Below, piece by piece: positions 18,041-26,446 of a stretch of 64,000 bases of DNA. Where the stretch lies: positions 186,001 through 250,000 of the forward strand of contig CBDDDJ010000005.1 of NCBI GenBank assembly GCA_965226475.1, given 5' to 3'. The notes beneath the pieces are model-generated. The model saw only the letters and a list, made by a program, of their open reading frames with translations, was not told where the DNA came from and searched no databases. The position numbers and the translations under genes are program-made. The DNA comes from JASLMY01 sp965226475. Its GTDB lineage: Bacteria; Pseudomonadota; Alphaproteobacteria; GCA-2731375. The first letter of the stretch is position 1, and the number at the start of each line of letters is the position of its first letter.

Positions 18041-18375
18041 GAAGTCACCTCGCCTTCGCATTCGATGCGAAGGAAGCGCCTGCGAGCGTCCCGCTCCCGG
18101 GCCTGTTCAACGATGTTGGTGGCGGAAAGAGTCGCCGTTCCCTCGATCACGAAGATTTGGCTCGCGGTCGCCTCGGCGATCTCCCGGCGCCAACGGACCA
18201 CATAGGTCCGGGCGGCGGTGTCGAGCTGCCCGCCGGCCTGCGCCGCGTCTAGCAAGCTCGCGTCCAGGCGGGTCGCCCAGACCGGCCAATCCGTTGTCAC
18301 ATTTTCCGCCTCTCCGAAATTGTTGAAGTCCGCGACGATGCGCCGGACGATGATTCGGCGGTCGAGCACCAGCAT
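18037..18375 (-). CDS. Head-closure / head-tail adaptor protein
   Basis: A 112-residue protein starting MLVLDRRIIVRR with WPVWATRLDAS and a beta-rich middle (TYVVRWRREI), the pattern of SPP1 gp16-like head-tail joining proteins that plug the filled capsid. Position between connector and portal supports this. Sequence similarity within this family is weak, so the call rests partly on order and size. Confidence 0.65.
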   Translation of the reverse strand: MLVLDRRIIVRRIVADFNNFGEAENVTTDWPVWATRLDASLLDAAQAGGQLDTAARTYVVRWRREIAEATASQIFVIEGTATLSATNIVEQARERDARRRFLRIECEGEVTS

Positions 18376-18378
18376 CAG

Positions 18379-18834
18379 CTACGCCCCCCAGCGGAGAACG
18401 CCGCCATCCCGAACGACCACGGTTCCATCGGCGAACGTGATTTGGAGCCCCTGCGGCACCCAATTGATCCCGACAATCGGATTATCCGCGCTGCCCCTCG
18501 GCTGTAGCCGCGAAGCCGCCGCAACGGCATCGCCTGTCGAGCCGGCGCGAATCACCCGATAGGGCAGCAAAATCATCGCCGCGCCCGAGCTGCGCAGCGC
18601 ATCCGAGTACATCAACGCCCGGCCGGCGTTCGGCTGGTCGAACAAATATCCGCTAAGACGGATTACCGCCTCGTTGACCACCGCATCCGGGGCGTCGTCG
18701 AAGGCATCGCTCAGGTGCCGGGAGACGGCCACCGTGGCGTAGGACAGCAACCTCGAGGCCTCGGCGGTTTCCTCGGCCGAGTCGCCGAGCCGGAGCGCCC
18801 CGGATAGCTCGGCTTGCGTCAGGGTTACAGCCAT
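18379..18834 (-). CDS. Head-tail connector, gp6-like
   Basis: A 151-residue protein with an N-terminal helical bundle (ASRLLSYATVAVSRHLSDAFDDAPDAVVNEAVIRLSGYLFDQ) like HK97 gp6-type adaptors, which form a ring under the portal. The C-terminal third is beta-rich. It overlaps the protease gene by 10 bp and is followed 3 bp later by the adaptor gene, so the genes are tightly coupled. Confidence 0.72.
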   Translation of the reverse strand: MAVTLTQAELSGALRLGDSAEETAEASRLLSYATVAVSRHLSDAFDDAPDAVVNEAVIRLSGYLFDQPNAGRALMYSDALRSSGAAMILLPYRVIRAGSTGDAVAAASRLQPRGSADNPIVGINWVPQGLQITFADGTVVVRDGGVLRWGA

Positions 18835-19499
18835 CGGCGCACCCTCCGCACGGCCGGCGCGGGGAAGTCGGCCGCCCGCAAATCGACGTCGGTTTCGGAG
18901 TAAGCCGGCCGCGTGACGAGGCTCAGCTCGTAGAGCACCGCTTGCCGGATCACGCGCACCTGGACGGCCGAGTTGCCGGGCTCGGGTTCAAGGCCCTCGG
19001 CATCCGGCACGACGTCGCGAGGCGGAACCTTGAACCCCGGGGAGACGCCGCCGACCAGGCCGGCCCGGATCATCCGCACGGTGTCAGCCATGTAGCCCGG
19101 CATCTCGTCCTCGGCGGGAAGATCCACCTCAAACTCGATTGCCTCGTTGGTGCTGCTGATCGTCGCGCTGCCGCTGCGCATGTCGCCAAGGGGCCTGTCA
19201 AACGAATGCCCGCTCAGGACATGGACGTTCCGCCGCTCCATTTCCTGCCGTAGCAGCTCGGCGCGCGCGCGCTCCAAAGCCTTGTTCGCGATGGCGGCGT
19301 ACTCGGTTTGAACCTGCTGGAACGCCCGGATTTGCCAGCCGAAAGCGTCGCCGGCAATGCGCTCTTTCCGGGTCCGGCCACGGTCGGAAACCGTCGCCAT
19401 TTTATCCCCCGCGCCTTGCGAGTAGCGGAACCTCCCGCCTAGACGCCGCCCCCCAGCCCGGATTTCGAGCTCGGCGGGCCAGAATGCCCGCGTCTCCAT
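18825..19499 (-). CDS. HK97-family prohead protease
   Basis: A 224-residue S78-type maturation protease that cleaves the capsid scaffold. Visible parts: METRAFWPAELEIRA at the start, RNVHVLSGHSFDRPLGDM with the catalytic His, and GLVGGVSPGF and LYELSLVTRPAYSETDVD with the Ser and C-terminal motif. A separate scaffold gene is not needed in HK97 systems. Confidence 0.87.
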   Translation of the reverse strand: METRAFWPAELEIRAGGRRLGGRFRYSQGAGDKMATVSDRGRTRKERIAGDAFGWQIRAFQQVQTEYAAIANKALERARAELLRQEMERRNVHVLSGHSFDRPLGDMRSGSATISSTNEAIEFEVDLPAEDEMPGYMADTVRMIRAGLVGGVSPGFKVPPRDVVPDAEGLEPEPGNSAVQVRVIRQAVLYELSLVTRPAYSETDVDLRAADFPAPAVRRVRRWL

Positions 19500-19508
19500 G
19501 GCATCGCC

Positions 19509-20744
19509 CTACGCGACAAACTTGATGCGGGCGAAGTTGGCCGGCCGTGGGAGTCCGAAATTCCAGAAATAGTTGAGGGTCAAAACGACCTCGCCTTTGG
19601 ACGCCGACGTGTATGGATCTCTGATCAATTCGCCACTGTCCCATACGGGCGCGACGCCGGCTCCGTCGATGCCGCGGCCGCGCCCGACGAAGGCGCCGAA
19701 GGCGTTGGCCGTGGTGACGGCGCTGACATCCCCTCGGACGCCCCAGCTCATGCCGCTCGCCATCAAGAATTGAGCGATGGTCTGGTTCTCGGCGGCGGAG
19801 TTGGCAACCGTGGTCATCCACAGCGTGTTCGCGCCGACGCTGGCGACGATCCGAAGATCGCTGGCGCCCTCGGCGTGCTTCCCGTCGATCAGCTCGACCA
19901 GCGCTTGCAGAGTATCAGGGCCCTTGACCTTGGCGGCTTGGGTGATCGTCTTTTCGACCACGTTTGCGGCAGTCTGCAAACCGGTGATATCGGCCGTCGT
20001 GCCGGTCGCGGTCGAATCGCCCTGGAAGACCGCCAGATCAACCGCCTCCATGAGTCCGGCCCGGAGGTCCCTCGTAATGGCCTCCTCCAGCCCCGGGAGC
20101 CGCAGATCGTCCTCCCTGGAGAAGATCGCGTGAATGGCGTTGCGGGTCGGCTTCAATTCCGTAACGCCGATTGTCCAGGTCGCCGCCGCCACCGCTTCGG
20201 AGCGCCCGCGCTGGACGCCCGCGCCGCCGGCCGTGGTGACGGGATAAGCCGCGATCCCGGTCCCGACCGACCGGAACGACACGCCGACGCGCGCCGCCGA
20301 GGAAGTCGCGAACAAGCGATCCAGCCACGATTGCTGAGCCGCCCCCGCGTCGACGTTCGTGGTCTCGCGAGTTTCGAGGGGAGGCGCCAGCATTTCGAGC
20401 GGGAAACGATTCGCCGGAATGCCGATGGCGTCGTTGTATTCGCCCTCGGCGCCGGTCGCGCCGCGCATTTGCAGCGCCGCGCCGGCGTACTCGCCGAAGC
20501 TGACACGCTCGCGAAGCGCGCGTAGCTCGCGGCCCTCGGCATCGTCGCCGTCGTTGGGCGTGATGACCGGGTCGCCCTCGGCGACGATTGCCGCCCGAGT
20601 CTCGACCTCCAGGTTCTGCATGGAAGTGGTGAGCGTCGTCATTTCGGCGCGCTGTTCGTCGGTAAGCTCGTCCAGCGCCAGCAACACATTGAGCGACTGG
20701 CGAGTCTCAGACTGCTTAAGCTGGAGGCGTTGGAGCGGTGTCAT
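19509..20744 (-). CDS. HK97-family major capsid protein
   Basis: A 411-residue capsid protein. The first 100 residues form a charged, coiled-coil delta domain (LDELTDEQRAEMTTLTTSMQNLEVETRAAI) that acts as scaffold and is removed by the protease. The rest has the HK97 fold signature (ELKPTRNAIHAIFSREDDLRLPGLEEAITRDL, and a C-terminal ASKGEVVLTLNYFWNFGL). Confidence 0.87.
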   Translation of the reverse strand: MTPLQRLQLKQSETRQSLNVLLALDELTDEQRAEMTTLTTSMQNLEVETRAAIVAEGDPVITPNDGDDAEGRELRALRERVSFGEYAGAALQMRGATGAEGEYNDAIGIPANRFPLEMLAPPLETRETTNVDAGAAQQSWLDRLFATSSAARVGVSFRSVGTGIAAYPVTTAGGAGVQRGRSEAVAAATWTIGVTELKPTRNAIHAIFSREDDLRLPGLEEAITRDLRAGLMEAVDLAVFQGDSTATGTTADITGLQTAANVVEKTITQAAKVKGPDTLQALVELIDGKHAEGASDLRIVASVGANTLWMTTVANSAAENQTIAQFLMASGMSWGVRGDVSAVTTANAFGAFVGRGRGIDGAGVAPVWDSGELIRDPYTSASKGEVVLTLNYFWNFGLPRPANFARIKFVA

Positions 20745-20842
20745 TTCTGGTCCCTCGATACGGTGAAGAAGAAAGCACGATCTCTTGCTCTATCTCATCA
20801 GTATCGAAGGCAGACCGGCGCGCCCGATCCGCACCGCATAAG

Positions 20843-21136
20843 CTAGTATATATTGGACCGCCTTACAAGCGCCTGCCACTCGCGCTGCTCTTTAGAAACC
20901 GGGCGCCTGTTTTCCTCCGCCGTTTTCAACACGTGGCAACCGACGCACAAAATTTGTAGGTTCTCCATGTCGTAGGGATCGCCGCCCGATTCGCGTTGCA
21001 TCGGCGTGACGTGGTCGCATTCTAGCCTTCCCGCCTTGCCACATTTCCGGCATCGCCAGCCGTCCCGGTCGAGCACGGCGCGGCGCACCCGAGCCCAGCG
21101 GCGAGGATGCAGCCGGGTGACATGATTGCGGCTCAC
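20843..21136 (-). CDS. HNH endonuclease
   Basis: A 97-residue protein with the HNH motif: CRKCGKAGRLECDHVTPMQRESGGDPYDMENLQILCVGCH, including two CxxC pairs and the DH. Small HNH proteins next to terminase are needed with it for cos-type DNA packaging in HK97-like phages and capsid-forming satellites. It overlaps the terminase stop by ATGA. Confidence 0.92.
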   Translation of the reverse strand: MSRNHVTRLHPRRWARVRRAVLDRDGWRCRKCGKAGRLECDHVTPMQRESGGDPYDMENLQILCVGCHVLKTAEENRRPVSKEQREWQALVRRSNIY

Positions 21137-22560
21137 GAGACGAGGCCCAGGTAGGCGCCCCGGCCGCGCGGCTTGGCGAGGTAGCGGCCAAGCGATCCCG
21201 CCCCAAGGGTAAGCGCCGCAGCGACGTCGTCGCGGGCGGTATTATTGTGGCCGTCCATTTTCACAAGCCGCATCGATCCCGCATCGTCGTTTTTTACAGC
21301 CGCCACTGACAAGCTCGCTATGAGCAGGGGACGGCACGCCATGGTGGGGACCACCGGCCCGTCCAGGAACAGCTTACGCACGGTTCTAATATCCTCGGAT
21401 GCCTCGCTCCAGCGGGTAACGCGAGGGATCACCTGGATACCCCGAGCGTGGTCCAGCAATTCGGCCAGACGAAAGCGGTCGCAGATAATGTGGTCGGGTG
21501 GTCCCCATGCGGCCCGCACCGCGTCCAGCAATTGCGTCACCGGGGGGACCCGCAAGCCCTTGGCGACGTGCAGCAGCCCCGCATCGACTAAACGCTGATA
21601 GGTTGCCTTCGGGACCCGATCTCGCTTTTCCTGGGCATCGATGGACGGAAGGCCTGGCGCGACTGCCAGCGCCTCGCATCGGACGCTCGACCACAAGGCG
21701 ACGGCCGCGGACCAAGCCCGGCCGCCGCCAAGATCGATCCCGACGATTGGCCGGCCATCCGGGGGCGGCACGTCGCGAGCACAAGCCGTGTTGAAATCGT
21801 CGACGGACAGTAACATCGTCGACTCGTCCAGTGTCGGGACGTTTAGGCGATAGCTGAGGAAGCGGGCTTTGAGCCGGCTGTCGCGCCGGGCCTGTTCGCG
21901 TTCCTCTTTGAGCACCGCGCGGCTGTCCGCGAACGCCGCAACGAGCGGATTGCACCGCCTGATCTCCGGCCAGCGATCCCACTTGGAAGGGTCGCCACGA
22001 AGCGCCATGACGAAGGTGGACCCTTGAGTGCCATCCTCAATCAGATCGTGCCACCAGCCGGCCGTGGCCGGCGCCAGGGTGCCGATCAGAAGGATTTTGA
22101 GCGGGCTAAAAGGCTTGCCGCGGGCGGTTGTCAGTGCGTCCCACATTAACAGCCCGCCGTTTACCTCCCAGCTTCCTGGTTCATCGCATATCGCCCACGG
22201 CGTGCCGACCAAACCCATTGCGCTTTTTCCCGACGAGCTGATCACCCGAAGGCGCGTATTTGTTTGCTTGTGGACAATCCCGATCCGCGAAACGCTGTCG
22301 AGGAAACGATACTCGCCGGTCGGTTCTAAGACCTCGCGAGCAAATCGGTGAACAATCCGAGCTTGCTCAACATTTGCGGCGCACAATACGGATTCGGTCC
22401 CCGGTCGGAAAAGCTCGTCGTTCGGATCCAGGATGCGCGCGACGATTACACCGGCGAGCCAGGATTTTCCATTTCCTCGAGGCAAACTCAGCGCCGCCGT
22501 GCTGACGCCGGGCGCCAGCGCAGCCTTCAGAAACTTGGTTTGGAAGGGTCTTAGTTGCAC
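21133..22560 (-). CDS. Phage terminase large subunit
   Basis: A 475-residue packaging motor. The Walker A-like P-loop is SLPRGNGKSWLAG near residue 30, and Walker B/adenine elements lie around GLVGTPWAICDEPGSW. The C-terminal nuclease domain begins at GIDLGGGRAWSAAVALW with the first catalytic Asp. It cuts and pumps DNA into proheads. No clear small subunit is recognised, though the small genes upstream are candidates. Confidence 0.9.
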   Translation of the reverse strand: MQLRPFQTKFLKAALAPGVSTAALSLPRGNGKSWLAGVIVARILDPNDELFRPGTESVLCAANVEQARIVHRFAREVLEPTGEYRFLDSVSRIGIVHKQTNTRLRVISSSGKSAMGLVGTPWAICDEPGSWEVNGGLLMWDALTTARGKPFSPLKILLIGTLAPATAGWWHDLIEDGTQGSTFVMALRGDPSKWDRWPEIRRCNPLVAAFADSRAVLKEEREQARRDSRLKARFLSYRLNVPTLDESTMLLSVDDFNTACARDVPPPDGRPIVGIDLGGGRAWSAAVALWSSVRCEALAVAPGLPSIDAQEKRDRVPKATYQRLVDAGLLHVAKGLRVPPVTQLLDAVRAAWGPPDHIICDRFRLAELLDHARGIQVIPRVTRWSEASEDIRTVRKLFLDGPVVPTMACRPLLIASLSVAAVKNDDAGSMRLVKMDGHNNTARDDVAAALTLGAGSLGRYLAKPRGRGAYLGLVS

Positions 22561-22623
22561 AGAAGACCTCCCCGTACGGCAGTAGGCACCCCTCGCCCGG
22601 GATTGTCAGGGGTCCCCACGGGG

Positions 22624-22824
22624 CTAGGCGCTGCCCTCGGTAGCCCGGACGATCTGGATCGTCCATCCGTCCTCCTCAAGCTCCTCGCGCAAGCTGCGGC
22701 GCTGTAGGGGCGCGTTGATGTATTTGATGTGCGCTTTGAACGCTTGCCGCATGCTCTCGTCCTCGGTGCTGTCGAGCATCTTTTGGGTCTGCCGGACAAG
22801 CCCCCTCAGCCATTCGCCATTCAT
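22624..22824 (-). CDS. Small satellite protein, unknown
   Basis: A 66-residue helical, charged protein (MNGEWLRGLVRQTQKMLDSTEDESMRQAFKAHIKYINAPLQRRSLREELEEDGW...). It lies 63 bp upstream of terminase, the usual slot of a small terminase subunit, but no helix-turn-helix is evident and I do not assign that role. Confidence 0.5.
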   Translation of the reverse strand: MNGEWLRGLVRQTQKMLDSTEDESMRQAFKAHIKYINAPLQRRSLREELEEDGWTIQIVRATEGSA

Positions 22825-22941
22825 CAGGAAATCGACTGTGAACAGCTCCGGAATCGTCGTGTCGGTTATCGCCTAAGCCCCTTCATGGAGTTCGATACGC
22901 CCCACAACGGCACCCGCCCCCAAGCGCATTCGGTAGCCGGG

Positions 22942-23145
22942 TCAACCCGATACGCTGTGGCCATTGACGATACGGTGCAATTTGTTGAGTATGGCGAGTT
23001 TCCTTTGGTCTAAGGGGTCCAAGGCGGCCAAGCATAGCGCAGCGCGCATCCGCTCGGTTGCGTTCACCCCATCGCCGCCTATGGCGACATCTTCCAGCGT
23101 CTTTTTTAGAGCTTCCATAGCGCGTGCGGTTTCGTCGCTCATCAT
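22942..23145 (-). CDS. Small satellite protein, unknown
   Basis: A 67-residue, mainly helical protein (DETARAMEALKKTLEDVAIGGDGVNATERMRAALCLAALDPLDQRKLAILNKL). It has no recognised domain. The ATG has a TAGGAGTA ribosome site upstream. Confidence 0.45.
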   Translation of the reverse strand: MMSDETARAMEALKKTLEDVAIGGDGVNATERMRAALCLAALDPLDQRKLAILNKLHRIVNGHSVSG

Positions 23146-23405
23146 ATACTCCTAATGTTTGGTGGTATCCGGCGGCGACCTCTCGCCGTCCATTGCGCAC
23201 GACCACCAGTCGGATCGGCGCATCGGCACATAGGTTGTACGCTGCCAAGGGTGTCAAGGATAGAGGGGGAAGCAAGGCCCCCCAAGAGGGGGAATAACTG
23301 TATTGGCTTTTGTCTCACGCCGCTCGCCAGGCTACCGCTGAAGCCAAGGCAGCGCCTGTGCGCGGTCGTTGACGCTGGCGAGGGCCTCGCCTGTCATTTC
23401 GTCGG

Positions 23406-23729
23406 TCATCGTTTCAACTTCCTGCTGTGTCGTGGGCTCGCAGCGTGCACCAAGCGCTGAGCGCGCCGAGCGTTTATACCTAGCTGCCGGAGCGTCGCGA
23501 GCCAAGCGCCATGCCCCACCCGGCCCTTGGCGCGCGCGAGGAGGCGGCCCAAACGGTCAGCGTCGCCTGCGCGGTCAGCGCCCAGGATTTTTTCCACTAG
23601 CGCCGGAAAAGACTGCTGTTCGTGCTTCAGGTCACGAACCAGTCTGCTCGCCTCGGTGGAGGTGATCGGCTCTGCCACCTTGGCGATCAGCGCCGCGCTC
23701 GCTCGCTTTTGACGTGCTGTGGCTTCCAT
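23406..23729 (-). CDS. Satellite protein, possible DUF3102-like DNA-binding protein
   Basis: A 107-residue basic helical protein. The end segment VGHGAWLATLRQLGINARRAQRLVHAA resembles the HTH-like GxWL...SxRTAQRYM motif of phage and island DUF3102 proteins. This is a weak resemblance. It is the first gene left of the long palindrome at 23781 and may belong to early regulation or replication. Confidence 0.5.
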   Translation of the reverse strand: MEATARQKRASAALIAKVAEPITSTEASRLVRDLKHEQQSFPALVEKILGADRAGDADRLGRLLARAKGRVGHGAWLATLRQLGINARRAQRLVHAASPRHSRKLKR

Positions 23730-23780
23730 TTCCTATCGCCTCGATTGGTGGGGATCGGAGTCCGGGCGCAACAGTCCCTT

Positions 23781-23818
23781 CCTTCTGATATACGACAAAA
23801 ACGACGTATATCAGAAGG
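23781..23818. promoter_or_regulatory. Perfect 14-bp inverted repeat, probable operator or origin site
   Basis: CCTTCTGATATACG (23781-23794) and CGTATATCAGAAGG (23805-23818) are perfect complements with a 10-bp AT-rich spacer. It is the only long palindrome in the element and lies in its largest non-coding gap, between alpA and the structural genes. No T-tract follows, so it is not a typical terminator. An AlpA or phage-regulator operator, or a replication iteron, are options. Confidence 0.6.
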
Positions 23819-24172
23819 TTGGGCTTTTCGCCGCAGCACGCCTCGACCGGAGCCGGACCGTCGCCACGGGCGGGTTGCGCGCGGCCCATGTGGGCCTGCC
23901 GTCGCCGCATACCTCGGAGCGCTTCGCTGACTGGCCGTCAGCGCTCTCGCCGGTCTCCGCCGCCGCCGATCAAATCCCGGGTGCCCCCCGGTCTTCTCCT
24001 GCCGGCTTAGCCTCGGCTGCGGGTCTGAGAACCCTCCCTGGTTCCCGCGAGAATTCTGTTGCGCCCCAGGTGCAAAGTCGCCCACAATGCGCGATAGCTA
24101 GATCGGCGTTGTGGTCGCGAAGCGTCCAGCGCAACAGGGGCGGCCTATCGGGGCCGCCCTTTCCGTTTCTCC
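23819..24172. other. Non-coding gap of the satellite with a GC hairpin
   Basis: About 350 bp without a convincing gene. Near its right end GGGCGGCC (24138-24145) pairs with GGCCGCCC (24152-24159), followed on the plus strand by TTTCCGTTTC. It may act as a bidirectional terminator after alpA. The region probably carries the promoter of the leftward structural operon. Confidence 0.5.
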
Positions 24173-24373
24173 CTATGCCGCCGCCGCTTCACCGCGCGCG
24201 CGCGGGCGGCCAGACAGCCATTTTTCAATTTCGGAATTTGGCCAACGAACGGCGCGGGGGCCGACCCGGATGGGCTCAGGGAATTCGCCGCAGCGCATCA
24301 GACGATAAATGGTGCTGCGGGCGATGCCGCAGCGGGCTTCGACTTCCTCGCGGCGCATCAAATGGTCGGTCAT
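24173..24373 (-). CDS. AlpA-family transcriptional regulator (excisionase-like HTH)
   Basis: A 66-residue winged-helix protein: HLMRREEVEARCGIARSTIYRLMRCGEFPEPIRVGPRAVRWPNSEIEKWL, the full AlpA/MerR-like signature. I chose the ATG at 24373 because GGAGG lies 8 bases upstream. AlpA proteins activate excision and the structural genes in P4-like satellites and PICIs, so this is a likely master regulator of induction. Confidence 0.9.
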   Translation of the reverse strand: MTDHLMRREEVEARCGIARSTIYRLMRCGEFPEPIRVGPRAVRWPNSEIEKWLSGRPRARGEAAAA

Positions 24374-24424
24374 GGGGCATCCTCCGTTGATCTGCCCGGA
24401 GGATGCCAAGGATTCCCGCGAACT

Positions 24425-24961
24425 CTAAGCGGAATCAAATGCCGCCAATTGATTCCGATATTTCTCTATCGGGCCACGCTCGGCGAGCACGTCCTTGATG
24501 CGCTCGGTCGTGAGATTTCCGCCTCCCGCGCGGGGCAGCGCTTGCCGCACGGTCTCGATGGCGTCGGCTTCGCCATATTCACGGCCGAAGACCAGCCACG
24601 CGACCGCGCGGACGATCAGGACATCGCGCAATCGATTGTCCGTCACCCTCTGACCTTTGCCTCGCTTGGGCGGGGGCGTCTGTCCCACAAAAGCGGCCGC
24701 GGTGAAATCTCGAATCGCCTCCCGAGCCTTGCCCCGCAAGCCCCATCCGTAGACATCCTCGCGGGCTATGAGCTCCAGTTTGTCGAAGGCCCAGGCGCGC
24801 TCCGGGAAGGGCAGCGCCTTGTTGCTCACCATGTCTCGCAGCAGCCGGATGCAGCGCGCCTGTTCCTCGGCATCCTCCGGCCAGTTCAACCCGAAATAGG
24901 GCGGGTCCGGCAGGGCCGAAAAGCTGGTCCGCAATATCTCCGGGATCGACGGCTCAGGCAT
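24425..24961 (-). CDS. Uncharacterised satellite protein
   Basis: A 178-residue, mostly helical, charged protein with no domain I recognise. It overlaps the integrase stop by 8 bp and precedes alpA by 51 bp, so all three are probably one early operon. Genes in this position in other islands are often regulators; nothing in the sequence confirms this. Confidence 0.6.
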   Translation of the reverse strand: MPEPSIPEILRTSFSALPDPPYFGLNWPEDAEEQARCIRLLRDMVSNKALPFPERAWAFDKLELIAREDVYGWGLRGKAREAIRDFTAAAFVGQTPPPKRGKGQRVTDNRLRDVLIVRAVAWLVFGREYGEADAIETVRQALPRAGGGNLTTERIKDVLAERGPIEKYRNQLAAFDSA

Positions 24962-26135
24962 GAAGTTGAATCACCTCGGCCCCGGCGGTCCCGGTCACGA
25001 ACCGCGCCCATTCCTCCATCAGCGCGCGACGGCGCTCGAACAGGTCGGACCGCGCATAGGCGGCCTCGACAGCATCCGCGACCGCATGCGCGAGCGACCT
25101 TTCCATGATGGCACGAGGTGCATTGGTGCGCTCGGCTGCCCAGTCCCTGAATGCGCTTCGGAAGCCGTGGACCGTCGCCCGGTCGGCGAGCCCACAATCG
25201 CGCAAGGTCTTAGTCAAAGCCATGTCGCTCAATGGACGGCCGTGCTTGCGAGGCGACGGGAAGATCAGGTCATCATCGCCCCGTAGTGGCGCGGCTTCAT
25301 GCAGCGCGGCCACGGCCGCATCGCTCAAAGGGACGCGGTGCTCGACGCCGCCTTTCATGCGCTCCGCCGGGATGCGCCACTCGCGGCCTTCCATGTCGAC
25401 CTCGCTCCAGCGAGCGCCGCGCGCTTCGCCCGACCGCGCGGCGGTCAGGATCAGGAACCGCATGCAGGCCCTCGCCGCCAGCCCCGCAGGCGAGGCGTCT
25501 ATCGTTTCCAGTGCGCCTGGGATCTCGACATAGGGCAGGGCGCGGAAATGTGCCTTGACGCGCGGCATGGGCGGAAGCGCGCCGTCGATCGCTTCGCCCG
25601 CGACGTTGCCCCCGACATAGCCATGAGCCTGCCCCCATTTCAGGACGGCGCGGATACGCTGGCGAACGCGCCGGGCGGTTTCCGGTTTCGCGGCCCAGAT
25701 CGGCGTCAGAATCCCCAGCACGTCCCGCCGCTCGATACGGTCGAGGGGCATCTTGCCGATGGTCGGGAAGGCATAGGTGCGCAGGGTGTTGATCCATTGC
25801 GCTGTATGCTTGCCGTTCCGCCAGCGGCCGAGATTTAGGGCATGCACCCTTTCCGCCGCCTCGGCGAAGGTCGGCATCTTCGCCCGGCGCTTTTCGGCCA
25901 GGGGGTCGCGCCCCTCCGCGACCGCCAGCCTGTGCGCGTCCGCAAGCTGACGAGCCTTGGCGAGCGAGACGGCCGAATAGCCGCCGAGCCCGATGTCTCG
26001 CCGTCGCCCGTCAATCACGATCCGCAAGATCCAGCCTTTCGAGCCGCCCTTCGCGATGCGCAGATACAGGCCGCGCCCGTCGTTGTGCATGCCCGATTCG
26101 GAGAGTGCTTTCGCCTTTGCTGCCGTGAGCGCCAT
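24954..26135 (-). CDS. int: Tyrosine recombinase integrase (DUF4102 arm domain)
   Basis: A 393-residue island-type integrase. The N-terminal DUF4102 arm-binding domain reads GRGLYLRIAKGGSKGWILRIVIDGRRRDIGLGGY. A core-binding domain spans about residues 95-190. The catalytic domain shows TAARSGEARGARWSEV (R), HGFRSAFRDWAAE (HxxR) and AAYARSDLFERRR (Tyr). The start is 5 bp from attR. The frame is intact. Confidence 0.95.
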   Translation of the reverse strand: MALTAAKAKALSESGMHNDGRGLYLRIAKGGSKGWILRIVIDGRRRDIGLGGYSAVSLAKARQLADAHRLAVAEGRDPLAEKRRAKMPTFAEAAERVHALNLGRWRNGKHTAQWINTLRTYAFPTIGKMPLDRIERRDVLGILTPIWAAKPETARRVRQRIRAVLKWGQAHGYVGGNVAGEAIDGALPPMPRVKAHFRALPYVEIPGALETIDASPAGLAARACMRFLILTAARSGEARGARWSEVDMEGREWRIPAERMKGGVEHRVPLSDAAVAALHEAAPLRGDDDLIFPSPRKHGRPLSDMALTKTLRDCGLADRATVHGFRSAFRDWAAERTNAPRAIMERSLAHAVADAVEAAYARSDLFERRRALMEEWARFVTGTAGAEVIQLHA

Positions 26136-26139
26136 ATCC

Positions 26140-26162
26140 CTTGCCCATCATTTTGCCCATCA
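26140..26162. other. attR, right attachment-site repeat
   Basis: Exact 23-bp copy of 15476-15498, next to the integrase start. It is 115 bp from the 3' end of tRNA-Ser but not inside it, so the target is intergenic or a lost gene end. Confidence 0.8.
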
Positions 26163-26277
26163 CGATAGGCGGGAATATACGGCATTCTGCGGGCACAAGC
26201 AACACAACGTGGAAACATAAAAACCTTAGTTTCCAGTGGTTTAGTAGGTATTTGCGGGAACATCAGGGAAGGGATGG

Positions 26278-26367
26278 TGGCGGATGGGGTGGGATTCGAA
26301 CCCACGGGGAGCGCGAACTCCCGCCGGTTTTCAAGACCGGTGCATTCGACCACTCTGCCACCCATCC
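26278..26367 (-). tRNA. tRNA-Ser (anticodon TGA)
   Basis: A 90-base class II tRNA on the minus strand. The acceptor pairs GGATGGG with CCCATCC. The anticodon loop CTTGAAA gives TGA between CCGGT/ACCGG arms. A long variable arm precedes the T loop TTCGAATC, and CCA is encoded (26280-26278). It decodes UCA. Confidence 0.96.
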
Positions 26368-26446
26368 TTATCGCCGGACGTCGCCGGGCATGGATAGCAA
26401 AGCGGAGGGGAGGGGGGAAGGCCACCGTGAAAGACGACGGAACGGC

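Larger units (their letters stand above)
15476..26162. mobile_element. Integrated capsid-forming phage-satellite-like element (cf-PICI-like)
   Basis: A 10.7-kb element bounded by exact 23-bp direct repeats. Transcribed leftward are integrase, a 178-residue unknown, an AlpA-like regulator, three or four small proteins, terminase large subunit, HNH nuclease, HK97-type major capsid, prohead protease, gp6-like connector, head-closure protein and portal, then an AT-rich cargo pair. No tail, baseplate, lysis, repressor or recognisable replication gene is present. A head module plus terminase without tails, in a 10-kb int-alpA element, is the hallmark of capsid-forming phage-inducible chromosomal islands. 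A decayed prophage is the alternative, but the frames are intact and compact. Confidence 0.75.

Noticed and set aside
26278..26367. tRNA-Ser as the integration site of the satellite
   Set aside because: The 23-bp repeats are not part of the tRNA. attR lies 115 bp from its 3' end, and no tRNA fragment exists at attL.
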